From Utricularia gibba (Eukaryota; Streptophyta; Magnoliopsida; Lamiales; Lentibulariaceae): a stretch of 64,000 nucleotides of DNA. The stretch is from the NCBI GenBank assembly GCA_002189035.1, contig NEEC01000014.1, positions 1,242,501-1,306,500 of the forward strand. Reading direction: 5' to 3'. Position 1 is the first letter of the stretch. Every line of letters starts with the position of its first letter. A program made the position numbers and the translations under genes. Positions 35,896 to 50,732 of the stretch are shown here, piece after piece. Under the pieces are notes generated by a model. The model was not told where the DNA came from. It saw only the letters and a list, made by a program, of their open reading frames with translations, and did no database searches.

Positions 35896-37908
35896 TTATG
35901 AATAGAAATGGTATGTCCTAGCGCTCATGATGATTTGCCTTAGACCTCCAATGGGCGCTATGATCATAATCATCACTCCGAGAACGATGCAAATCTGGAG
36001 TTCACCAGCACAACCATCAGCATTTGGAGATCTCAGTAAGTAAAGCGAAAGAGATTGGATTCATGAGCCATGCTTACCCAGTTGATGCACCAAGACAGAC
36101 TGAATCTCCTAGGCTTGTGGATGGCAAGCCACATGATGCAAGGAAGCTGTGTGAAGAAAGTTGAGTGCTTTCAGTTTTACTTGGACACCAGAGAAACAAA
36201 GCTATTGTTTTTTCAAAGTATGTGGTGTGCTTACGAAGTATGTTGTTGGAGCGAATGCAAAACCTCCAAAGAATCCCAGAAGGCCTCCGAAGAAGGGGAA
36301 GGTCATCCCAACGAACATTGTGAATGCTGGTATCAGAGAATACAGAGCCTTAGTGTTGTTTCAGAGATAGTGAAAGAGGCAGAAGTAGGTGAAAGAGGCA
36401 GAAGGCCAACTTACCGACATAAAGGTTCCTTGTGATGAAACGCAGGTACCAAGTTGGCTTGAACTTCAGTTTCTTCACCAGAGCAGACTCTATCATGTCG
36501 AAAACCGGCATGGCGTATATCTGAAATGAGGGGAAAATCCGGTCAGCTTTCTTGGATCCTTTACTGAAAGGGAGACTTTGATTGAGCTCTGCATTACCTG
36601 GTAGCTTCCTATGACATGAACCACCACAAATAAGTTGGCCATGACGATGAGCCAAACTGGTCTCCGTAAGCTGGTCAGAATGTTGTCTTCTACATCATTT
36701 CCGAACACCCAGTAGCCAATGAAGGCCACCGGGAAATAGCACAGAGCCACAACTATGTAAGCAACAATGACTCCCCGCCACATTGGAACCTTAGATGGCT
36801 TCTCCGGCGTAGACGGTATTGTCGCCTGTATCTCCAGAACGACGTTGTGGCCGGCGTATGCGAAGGCAACTTCCCCCAAGGCACTGAAGAAATTGAACAC
36901 TGTCCCTGCTGTTGTTGTCGCTTTGTATCCATACTCCACATTTGGCTGGACTCCCCTTTGCAGTGAAGCCGCCCAAGCAATCGTGGAGTAACTTCAGAGA
37001 TGGGAGACACTTGAGTGAGCTCAGAAATAGCAGCAATACATCAGAAGGAGCAAACTGTGATACTACCTCAACGACATGACGGCGGCGGCCAGGGAGACGC
37101 CGGAGATGGAGTTGAAGTTGGGGAGATGAGAGAGCACGAAGTGCACGGAAGCAAAGATCATGATGAAGTAAGTGAGCTTGATATCTTTACAGTCCCTGCA
37201 GAGCAGATTATGAACTTGCATCAGGGATCTCCCTCCGGTCACCATGTACACGATGTCCACCCCAACTTCGACGATGAGCTGCTGTGGAACGACGATGTAG
37301 AGGCCGAGTTTTTCACCAAAGGCGTACTGCCCCAGTTCGTGATACCGATCAAATCGTCTCCCCGGAACCATTTCGTGCATTTCAACCATCTGCCACAGGG
37401 TGTACAGAGTGATGATCCATGACAGCACCATAACTGTGACTCCAGGTCCCCTGCAGAAGTTCAGCAGAGACATTTAAGCTCCAGGTTCGCACTCCCCATT
37501 TCTCACTAACTGTTCATCTAATCCCTTTTCTTACCATCCCAGCTCAGACATGGCGTACGGGAGACTGAGAACTCCAGCTCCAACCATGGCGGTAACGTTG
37601 TGGAAAGCTGAGTACCACCATTTTGCGTTTCTTGCAGATGTGATTGGAAGCCATGCGTCTATTGCTTTCTGTTCCTCTGTTCGAGTGTCCACTGATCCCT
37701 GTCGGAAACCCGCTCTATGTCAGCCCTTACCAGCACAAAATCACAGAACAGGGAACTCCATAAAGCCCAAGGTGAAGAAGACGGGTCATCGGTAACTTCT
37801 ACAATAACCTTGTTCTCAAGATAGTTCCAGATTTTTTCATTTTGCAGGAAACAGAAGAGCAGAGGAGGGTCTTTTGGAGCTTACATTTTTGTAATCCACA
37901 GTTCCCAT
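35896..37908 (-). CDS. LHT: Lysine-histidine-type amino acid transporter (LHT, AAAP family)
   Basis: Eight exons on the minus strand (37885-37908, 37535-37698, 37067-37450, 36598-36991, 36415-36520, 36235-36326, 36146-36078 region, 35896-35994) encode 443 residues. The first exon encodes only MGTVDYKN. Conserved blocks are [120 protein letters not shown] and [20 protein letters not shown]. About ten to eleven hydrophobic segments are present, as expected for the family. LHT1-type carriers are proton-coupled, broad-specificity importers of amino acids at the plasma membrane of root epidermis and mesophyll. Which LHT paralogue this is cannot be settled here. Confidence 0.94.
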
Positions 37909-39714
37909 GGCGGCGCCCCGATGAACAAAACAGTGCAAGGTAACGACACAGTACCTCTTCTCTTATATGCTGCTTGCTCCGCTTATCCTTCCTCCCCAGA
38001 AGGTGATTATATGCAGCACAAAAGCGCGTTTCAAGCAGAACTGTCGATAGCAACAGCCAACAAGTACAAGAAATCCAGTAACGTGTATTTGCAGCCAGCC
38101 ACCTTAAAAGCAATGGGAAATGAAACCGAGTTTTTCAAACTCTCTCTAGTCAGTCAGCGGTCTTATTCCTAAAGAGCTCAACAACTCTTTTTTTTATTCA
38201 ATTTCTCGGTATTAAAAAAAAGACATAATTGGAATGGAATATTTTAAGAACTTTTAGATAAATTTAATCAAAAAAACCTTGTAAAAATTCAATCTTAATA
38301 ATATTTTTTTTGAATTTTTTATTTGTAATTAAATGAATTCCACCGACACAAAATAAATTAAAATATTCTTTTGATTAATATTGAATGGCCACAAAATTTT
38401 CGTTTTTTTTTTGGTGTGTGAAGAGTGGCGTGCGTTGAATTTGTCAAGAGAGAAGAAGAAGCAGGTTGCGTAACATAAGATGATGCATTGATTGCTAGTG
38501 CACAATATCAAATTCTCTTAATTAAAACATTATAATATTTAATAATTGTTTTTCTATTTTTGGATTATCCCGTGACTGTGTGTGTATCTGTGTGTGTTTT
38601 TCAACAAAACACGCGGCACTCGGAAAAACGCAAAAAAGGTAATTGAATGAGTGCAAAGGTTTTCCCATTGGTCTATGTTACTTTATTTATCCTTTTTTTT
38701 TTGTTATATTGGATTTAATTTAAACTCATGAATAAATCAGAAAATTGATTCATTTCATTTAATTATTTTTTAAAAAATATTTAAGATATAATTGAAAATT
38801 ATTAAATCTGTTTGAATTTATATAAATTTCATGATCTCAACATAATGAAATATATAAGTGCAAGTGCATAGATTTATTGATTTAACGGGTTCCGATACGA
38901 AAATTTCTTGATCTTAATAATTATTGATTAAAATAATTAAAAATTAAAAAAATCAAATAAAATTAAAAAATCAAGTTATTAAAAATCAAAATTCAAACTA
39001 AATAACATTAAATTATGGATTATCGGTACAGGATGAATTAAACATAGTTTATAATATAAAATTCTTAATTCACTATAAATGAGGGAATTAACTGTACGGA
39101 TAATCAATTTTATAAATGAAGTGCGAAAAGTCAACCAGGCACTCATGTTTGGAAGTCGGCAGGAAATGAGCCGTTAGTTGCGTTTTCCACTTGATGACGT
39201 GGATCATGCACGACACGTATCACTTAGCACTACAGCATTACGCGGCTGCGTAACGTTGACCAACAACTCCAGTCAACGGGGTGGGTTTGACTTTAATTAC
39301 TAAAAAAGACTGCGAGTCATTTATTTATTATTATAAATGGTTTTTAACTTGAAATGATAAAAAAAAATCCCTTAAAAAATGAGTAATAATATTTAGTTGA
39401 TGGGATTATAATAAAAAAACAATTAAATTTATTTAAATTTAGATAAATAAATTCTACTTCTTTATTAGTTTGAAAAAAAATTTCTTAACTTGCGAATTAA
39501 TTATTATTATTGTAATAGAAGAGTTACAGGGGTAAGGTGTCTTTGGAAGTTTTAGAAGGGGAAGTAGCCAAGGGGGGAAAAGTAATTCTTGGAAATTTTG
39601 TGGGGCTTCTTGAAATTTCGGGTATCTCGGAGGGCTGTTAGTTTTAAAAAAAACATTGGAACTGGAAAATTGAAATTCGATCCACCAATGGTTTGCTTCT
39701 AGGCTCCGCCTGCA
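37909..39714. other. AT-rich spacer with LHT and AUG6 promoters
   Basis: 37909-38180 is the probable LHT leader and promoter. 38180-39110 is AT-rich with no coding signal. 39130-39295 is GC-richer and holds a cluster of W-box and ACGT cores (see findings). 39300-39714 is the proximal promoter and leader of AUG6. Confidence 0.5.
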
Positions 39715-43374
<3,660 letters not shown>

Positions 43375-45308
43375 TCCCGGAACAACAATGCGCGGGCGCC
43401 TTCTCTGAAAAGCACATGGGACTGCTACTTGCGCCTGCAATTTCATTACTCGGAGGCAAGCATTCATTTTTGTCTTGGAGTCACAAAAAAGAAAAAAAAA
43501 AGTTTTATTTCGAATTATTTATTTTTTGTAAATTCATATAAAAAATCATAAATTATTCCAAACCTGAACTTGTGTACATAATTTACCACAGTAGCTGCAA
43601 CATTAATTTATATGTTACAACTTGTTGCTTGTGGGTGGTGACATGATCGACTTTACAATTAAAAACATTAAAATATAAGAAAATGGAAATTATAATGTTA
43701 TTTAATATTATAAAAATAATGTAAATTAATTATCATTATCTCATGTTAGAATTTTGGATTTGATAAATAAAATGAATTTTTGGTTAAATTGTAATAATTC
43801 ATATTTTCTTTATAAGATATTATTCATTATGATTATTTAATTTTTACGATTTTACTTTTAATCTTTTGAAAAAAAAACATTTATGCAAAATTAAAGAATA
43901 TTTTTTATATAAAATTTTCCTCTATTTCATCCATAATGTATATGGAATTCACCTAAGTTACTTACACCTTAGTATTTTTTTTGAAATATTTTATTTTGAA
44001 ATTTTAAAACATTGTCACAATCACAATCCTTATCCGTTCAATTTGGAGCCGTTTTCTGAAAAAGAAAAGGAAAAAATGTCAAATTGCGTGGACAAGTGCA
44101 TGAAAACGAAAAGGGAAATTATCTTATTAAATTTATTTTTGTATTATTATTATTTTTTAAAATTTGATTCTCAATCATTTATAAGGTTGTCGTCCTTAAT
44201 ACATATGGAATGTTGTTTTGTTTGATGATTTTGTATTTATTCAGACATAAAAAAAAATATGAAATAAAAAATGAAATATTATTTAAAAAAAAAAAAAAAA
44301 AAGAAGAAGAAACGTTGTTGGAAAATGTTTGATTCACCGTACTGTGGTGCATGTGCAGAGGAAAAAAATGGGGAGCTTTCTGGAAATAAAATGGATTGTA
44401 AGATGCTTCCAAGTGGAGTTGGAATTTCCACCTTCGGTATGAAACTGAAAGGGGAGGGAGTAAGTAAGAAGAGGTCCAAGGAATTTAATTCAAACCTGAT
44501 AAGATCCTTAAGCCGGTCGTAGATCATTACCCATCATTGTTGATTTCTTGCTTTTTTTTTTCCTCCTTTTCGAGGTGGGGGGCCTTTTCGCTGGGAGACT
44601 AGCGCGAGCGACGCGTAAAAGTGAAATCTTGCTTGATTTCTGGGCCTTACTGCTCGTGTCCGCCATGTATACGTGCGTGTGTAAGGTCGGTTTTTTTAGC
44701 TTCATCTGATGAGGTGTTTCGGGTCTTGTTTACGGATTTTGGTATTTTGATGCTTTTGATGGGTGATGTTCTGTGGAAGAATTTTATGGGATTTTAGATC
44801 GCTCCCAGATCTTTGAAATACGTTAGTGGATTTGTGGGAATCTGTTTTTTCCCTTCCCTCTAGACATGGGAAGTTGCTGTAAGCAAATTCCTATTGAGAG
44901 GGGCCAGGTGCCCTTGTGCTATTGGACGATTTCCTAGCATTTTGCGTTCAATTCGTACAATCGTCATGTGCACGAGGTTGTTCATAAGTGTATGATTTTC
45001 ATTCTAGCACCCTTAATTCTTTCTTGCAAAAGTGTCTTAAGCCTTAAATACTTGCTTAATCAGAAGTAAATTGTTAGGTGTTAACTGCAAAAAGTGCTTG
45101 TCTTTAATGGGAAAAGTTTGTGCCTCTGCAGTACTTCGTGTACTGTATATTACTCCTGTTCTTAATGTGCCGTTTTACTTCTTATTGTGGTATCCAGGAT
45201 CTTTTATTGAGATTTCATGCAGAGGTGCAACAGCAATGAGCCTACATTCGACAGTGTTATCTGTTGTTACGTTCACTTGATGGAACAGTTCTCCATTCCC
45301 AGTTCTCA
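43375..45308. other. Spacer with the long leader of the PP2A B' gene
   Basis: 43375-44280 is the AUG6 3' flank and AT-rich spacer. An A-run lies at about 44285-44302. 44320-44740 is GC-richer, with a CpG-containing stretch near 44600, and probably includes the transcription start and first leader exon of the PP2A gene. 44740-45300 reads as leader intron or leader. No separate gene is recognised. Confidence 0.5.
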
Positions 45309-46885
45309 ATGATGATAAAAAATATTCTTAATAAAATCCCTCGGAAGCAAGCCAAGGCGGCAGAGAATCATGATGGAGCATCATTTTCTAAGGCAGAAGC
45401 TACTTTGCGAAGCAGCTCTGTTTCAGCTTCCCAGTCCAGCAGTTGGAGTGGTGGTGCTCCTAATGGGACGTATGGTGTAAATGGGGTCATGCAACAGCCT
45501 CTTGATGCCAAGGCAGATGGGATCCCACGGCCTATGCCATATCAGGCCCTTCCAAGTTTCAATGATGTACCGAATTCCGAGAAGCAAAACTTATTTCTCA
45601 GAAAGTTGAGCATGTGTTGTGTGGTATTTGATTTCACTGATCCCTCTAAGAATTCCAAAGAGAAAGACATTAAGCGGCAGACATTGTGGAAGTGGTTGAC
45701 TATGTTGCCTCCCCAAATGGTAAATTCAGTGAGATTGAGATGCAAGAGGTCATAAGAATGGTATCTGTAAATTTGTTCAGGGCATTGATCACGCAGCCCC
45801 GTGAGAATAAAGTCTTGCAAGGTTTTGATATGGAAGAAGAGGAGCCACTGATAGATCCCTCCTGGCCCCATCTGCATATTGTCTATGAATGCCTTCTAAA
45901 GTTTGTGATTTCTCCTGAGACAGATGCAAAGTTGGCAAAGCGCTACATTGATCATTCCTTCATTATCAAGTTCTTGGATCTTTTTGATTCAGAAGACCCT
46001 AGAGAAAGGGAGTATTTAAAAACTATCCTACACCGGATATATGGAAAGTTCATGGTTCATCGTCCATTCATCAGAAAAGCGGTGAACAATATTTTCTACC
46101 GGTTTATTTTCGAAACTGAAAAACACAGTGGGATTGCAGAGCTTCTGGAAATCTTGGGAAGCATTATAAATGGATTTGCTCTTCCCTTGAAGGAAGAGCA
46201 CAAGCTTTTTCTTGTGCGTGCCCTCATCCCCCTGCACAAACCCAAGTGCCTGTCATTGTACCATCAGCAGCTAACTTATTGCATCACCCAATTTGTTGAG
46301 AAAGACTGCAAGCTTGCTGATACTGTCATAAGGGGGTTACTGAAGTATTGGCCGGTTACAAGCAGTACCAAGGAAGTTATGTTCATAGGTGAGATTGAGG
46401 AAGTGCTTGAATCTACTCAGCTGCCTGAGTTCCAGCGCTGTATGGTTCCTTTATTTCGTCAGATTTCTAGATGTCTCCGCAGTTCACATTTTCAGGTTTC
46501 ATTAGCATTTAGCTACTTTATGGTTTTCCTCAATCAGCACCTCTGTAGATACTCATGTTAGTTCATATTACAGGTGGCTGAGAGGGCTCTTCTTTTATGG
46601 AACAATGATCATGTTGTGAGCCTCATCAAACAAAACCGTAAAGCTATACTGCCAATCATCTTCCATTCATTAGAGAAAAATGCTGGAAGTCATTGGAATC
46701 AAGCAGTCCAAAGTTTAACACTTAATGTTCGTAAGATCTTCTCTGATGCTGATCCACAGCTGTTTGGTGACTGCTTGCATAAATTCCAACAAGATGAGGC
46801 ACATGAACATGAGACCAGGACGAAGCGTGAGGCAACGTGGAGACGCCTGGAGGAAATGGCCACTGTTACGGCCTCGAATTTCTGA
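45309..46885 (+). CDS. PP2A regulatory subunit B' (B56), one apparent -1 frameshift
   Basis: Two exons (45309-46495, 46574-46885) give about 499 residues once one base missing near 45686 is allowed for. The ATG pair at 45309 gives [16 protein letters not shown], like the gamma/zeta-type plant B' start. A Ser-rich linker follows. The B56 HEAT-like domain then reads [133 protein letters not shown] and [12 protein letters not shown]. It targets the PP2A holoenzyme to substrates in brassinosteroid, defence and metabolic signalling. The two halves are in different frames in this sequence, but codon conservation is intact on both sides. Confidence 0.92.
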
Positions 46886-47674
46886 TGGAGGAATGAAGCC
46901 TTACCAGGTTGTTGCAGCTCTAGAGTGAACTATCATCTTTAGCTTGGAGGTGGATCAGTAGGAACTCATATGTATCTTGGCGATTTGCCTTCATGAACTC
47001 CTCCATAGAGCTGGAGGATTCTCCAACCTCTTTCTGATGCATTAACATGCTTCAAGAAGTGGTGAACTGTGAAGTTTGCTAATTCCTGGATCCGGGAATT
47101 GATGAATCTATTCAATCCACCTTGTTTCTTTTTTTCTTTCTTTTTTCTTTTCTCTTTTGTTCTGAAGTGCACTGAACGATCAAGATCCCCTTTTTTTTAT
47201 TTGCTGTTTCATCTCATTTGCTCGTCTTTATAGTCATGTAGCAAAATTGCTTACTGTATGTATGTTACTTTGTTCCTTTGATCTCATCTCTGTGTGGCTG
47301 TGCTCTTGTTATAAGATGCATTCATGTGGAATGGATTTGCACCAAGATTTGTTTTAGTGATATTATATGGAACGTTGAAATAAGTGGTATTTCACTTTTG
47401 ACTAAAAGCATAGTTAATTACAGAAAAGGTGCTTTCTTCACTCTGGATCCTCATAGGATATTGATTTTATTGAGGTAAGAATACAAAAGAGACCTTCCAT
47501 CCTTGTGATCTGTCTGTCTACAAATATGCTACCTAAATTGCAAGCATCACGCATATCAGGGAGTCCCTAAGGGCAAAAGGTAATGAAAGAAGTCAATGTA
47601 GCATTTTTTGTCAATGAGCACAGCTTTTCTGTGCAGTGATTCTGCTCTTCCTGAGTTGCTTTCTCATTTAGGCT
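46886..47674. other. Convergent 3' flanks of PP2A B' and RING genes
   Basis: PP2A 3' UTR to about 47300, then sequence without coding signal, then the RING gene 3' UTR. Nothing else is supported. Confidence 0.5.
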
Positions 47675-48953
47675 TTAAGCTCTTCTAGCCACCCGTGTAG
47701 CTCTATGATCAGAGGCCCCCCTTTCTCGGAAAGCTTCCAAGAATTCTTCCCTTTGCAGTCTGAACGCCAATGCAGCGTCCTCATCTTGATCAGGTAACTC
47801 TGTTCTTACTCTACTCCTCACAGCTGCAGTAGTTTGCCTTCTGATGCGACGATGGAGTCTTCTCTCTTCACCACTGCTTTCCTGTCCTGGACTACTTAAG
47901 CTTGCAATGAATCTGCTGCGTGTAACTCTTGGGGAGATGGAGCTTTTTCATTTGCGTCGGAGGCCAGAGTGCTTGCTTTTCTAGCTTCAACTTCTTGAGG
48001 AAACAGCAACTGAATGGTGTTCCATAGAACAGTGTTCACCGTGCAGTATCTCCCATTGCTAACAAGTTCAATGGAAAGTCAGATTCTCAGCTATAATAAG
48101 CATGGGTGCACGCATCTGTCTTGTATACCTGATAAGATTTCTGCACTTGGGGCATTTTTTCCCACATTTATCAGCAGCAGAGTGCAGGCATTTTCTGCAG
48201 AAACTGGAGAAGAATCACAGGAGCAAAACTGATTCACAAGCATGCTTGAGATCTTCCAAACTGTATAGCTTCAACTAAACTTCTACCTGTGCCCACATGG
48301 AGTCGTGCTCGGCTCGTAACAAATCTCCAAACAAATCTGCCAAACAATACAGCATCAGACACTCTGCAGTTGACATCTGGGATAAAAGAAGATGAAAGGT
48401 TTGGAAATGCAGTTCCTACAGCACAAGAGAGCTCCTCCCTCAGCCTATCTATGCATGGAATTGCAGGAGCATCAACCCTTTTGTTGAGATTCACTTCAAC
48501 GTCCCCTCCCTTCCCCGGCAAATTCTTCGTTTCTCCTATGGAACCGGTCTTCTCATTTCTATCCTCAAGCTCTGTTATACCATGAGATCAGATGAGATAC
48601 ATAATCATGGCGACAACAGGCATCATGCTTACTGTACCTTGCTTCGGTTCCGGTTTATCTTCATCTAGATGGATAACTGATACGGATATGGGGACCGAGC
48701 TTCTTCCCTGAGCCCTACGCTTCCTGCAATGAGACGGCCTAGAAATCTCAATCGCCGAATCCGTTTCATAGTATCAGAGACAAATCAATTCACCAACCGA
48801 ATGAAGAACGATTGTAATCGAACCTTCTCGAATCTGAGGGCGGAGTTCTCTGGCCATGCGTATCGGATCTCTTCTTGCTCTTTAGCAATCGTTCGGGGTA
48901 TCCTCGACGACGAACGCCGCAACCATAAGCGCCTCTTCGTCCCACCCCGCCAT
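47675..48953 (-). CDS. C3HC4 RING-finger protein (probable E3 ubiquitin ligase), two apparent -1 frameshifts
   Basis: Six exons on the minus strand: 48824-48953, 48638-48723, 48420-48571, 48287-48336, 48129-48203 and 47675-48058. They encode about 292 residues after allowing for one missing base near 48895 and one near 47931. The start MAGWDEEALMVAAFVVEDTP is conserved-looking. A basic nuclear-type stretch (RKRRAQGRSSVPIS) follows. The RING finger is spread over three small exons and reads CAICLEICYEPSTTPCGHSF, CRKCLHSAADKCGKKCPKCR. After it comes NGRYCTVNTVLWNTIQLLFP and a basic tail with EDAALAFRLQREEFLEAF. The RING plus the following segment resembles plant RING proteins of unknown substrate. 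An in-frame upstream ATG at 49076 would add 41 residues. Confidence 0.82.
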
Positions 48954-49539
48954 TGCAGCAACCGATCGAAACCTCGGACTGAACAAAAATTCATCTCTTC
49001 CCACATTTTTCGGCGTATTCGGTTCTTTTCCAGACTTGTTCCCCGGTGCTTCACTCGCATCTCCCGATTTCGTCATCGAAGAATTTCAAGGTTCGGAAGG
49101 GACGAGAATTGCAGGGACCAACGGTCGAATTCCAGTTTCTGGTATTTTGAATGTTCGTGCTCCCAACGGCTAGTTGGAGTTCGTTTATTTAAACCTTTCA
49201 TTTTTTTTCATCGGATTTTTTAATATATATATTTGTTATCAAGCAGCAAGACGAAGGCCACCACACCAGCAGAAGCCTAAACCACACAAGATTCATAATT
49301 CCTTTAAACTTGCAGCTCCAAGTTGGAAACAATAGTTCTTCACTACAGAATCCGATGTTCCGATCGTTCACCGGAGCTCGTAAACTCTCGAATCAAGACG
49401 ATCTCAGATGGAAGTTAAAGAGATTCAATCTAGAAAAGAGAATACCATTATTAGGATTGGATGCAGGAGCCAGGAAGATGGTTTGGAAGAGGAGGAGAGT
49501 GGCAGATGCCCGCAGTTTATTATCAATCTCCACCTCCCA
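48954..49539. other. RING gene leader/promoter and SDH2 3' flank
   Basis: 48954-49200 is GC-rich and probably leader and promoter of the RING gene. 49200-49240 is a short TA-rich tract. 49240-49539 is the 3' flank of SDH2. Plus-strand open frames here and over the SDH2 exon are shadows. Confidence 0.5.
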
Positions 49540-50732
49540 TTATGTTGTAAGCTCGAGTTTCTTGATGTTGGCGATGTGCAGTCCAGGATTCAGGCCCTTG
49601 GGACAAGCGCTAGCACAATTCAAGATGGTGTGGCATCGGTACAGCTTGAATTCATCGTTCACAGCATCCAGACGCTCCCTTCTGTACTCATCGCGGCTAT
49701 CCATTATCCATCTGCAACATTGAAAGTGATGAGGAAGTAGCATGTCAACAACAACTCAAAGGGTTTATGCAACCAAGCTCTCTGTTCGTGGAACACAAAA
49801 AAGGACAGAGTGAGTTAACATTACATGCATCTCAACAGAATGAACTCAGCAGATGTTTTACCTTCAGAAGAAACAGCATAAGAATGATTTCCTAAGCATT
49901 TCATGTGTCGCTTGAAGTGTATATAAGAAGCAGAAAGACTTAGTTTCACATTTTTCAATCTAACAACGAAGTAGTGACATCATAGAGACAATGCGAATTC
50001 CCGTTTAAGTTGCAACAATCCACAGGTACAAAGCACAGAAAAAGTGGAGGGATTTGGGGAATGATACCTATTCGCATGAAGAAGAGCAGCTGGGCCTAGG
50101 TAAGATTCAGGATTCCACCAGTAACTAGGGCAAGAAGTGCTACAACAAGAGCACAAAATGCACTCATACATTCCATCAAGCTTCTTCCGATCCTCCTTAC
50201 TCTGTCGATTCTCCTTCCCCGGCTCCTCTGGAGGACTCTTCCTCTTCAACCACGGCTCAATTGACTTGTACTGGTTATAAAAATTAGTCATATCCACGAC
50301 CAGGTCCTTGATCACGTACATATGGGGAAGAGGAGAAATCATAGACGTCCCGCCGGAGGATATTTTCGTTAAACACGCTAATCCATTACTGCCGTCAATG
50401 TTCATCGCACAGGAGCCGCAGATTCCCTCTCGACATGACCGACGGAAGGTCAAAGTTGGATCGATCTCGTTCTTTATTTTGATCAGAGCATCGAGAATCA
50501 TCGGACCACAGTCCTTGAGATCAATCTCATAACTCTGTAGCTCCGGCTTATGAGGCGAATCCGGATTCCATCGGTAGATCTGGAAAACCTTGGGCGACGC
50601 CGCGGCCTTCGCCTTGGGCTCCACTTGCTGCGCCGCTGCTTCAGAAGCATGTGGCCTTGAAATAACTGCCCTCGCCGCTGGTAGCAACGACGGAGACCTG
50701 GAAATCGCTCGCCGGAGTATTCCAGACGCCAT
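49540..50732 (-). CDS. SDH2: Succinate dehydrogenase iron-sulphur subunit, mitochondrial
   Basis: Two exons on the minus strand (50068-50732 and 49540-49711) encode 278 residues. The N-terminus ([20 protein letters not shown]) is an Arg/Ser-rich mitochondrial presequence. All three cluster motifs are intact: 2Fe-2S ligands in [20 protein letters not shown], 4Fe-4S ligands in [18 protein letters not shown], and 3Fe-4S ligands in [20 protein letters not shown]. The product is the electron-transfer subunit of complex II, passing electrons from SDH1 flavin to ubiquinone at the inner membrane. The second exon begins at the conserved [10 protein letters not shown]. The long first-exon frame that runs on past 50068 is intronic. 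Confidence 0.96.

Noticed and set aside
44271-44522. Plus-strand frame starting with a long Lys run
   Set aside because: The lysines come from an A-run in AT-rich DNA; the rest has no family resemblance and lies in a promoter region.
49310-49740. Plus-strand frames over the SDH2 second exon
   Set aside because: They are antisense shadows of the SDH2 terminal exon, which carries the conserved 3Fe-4S motif.
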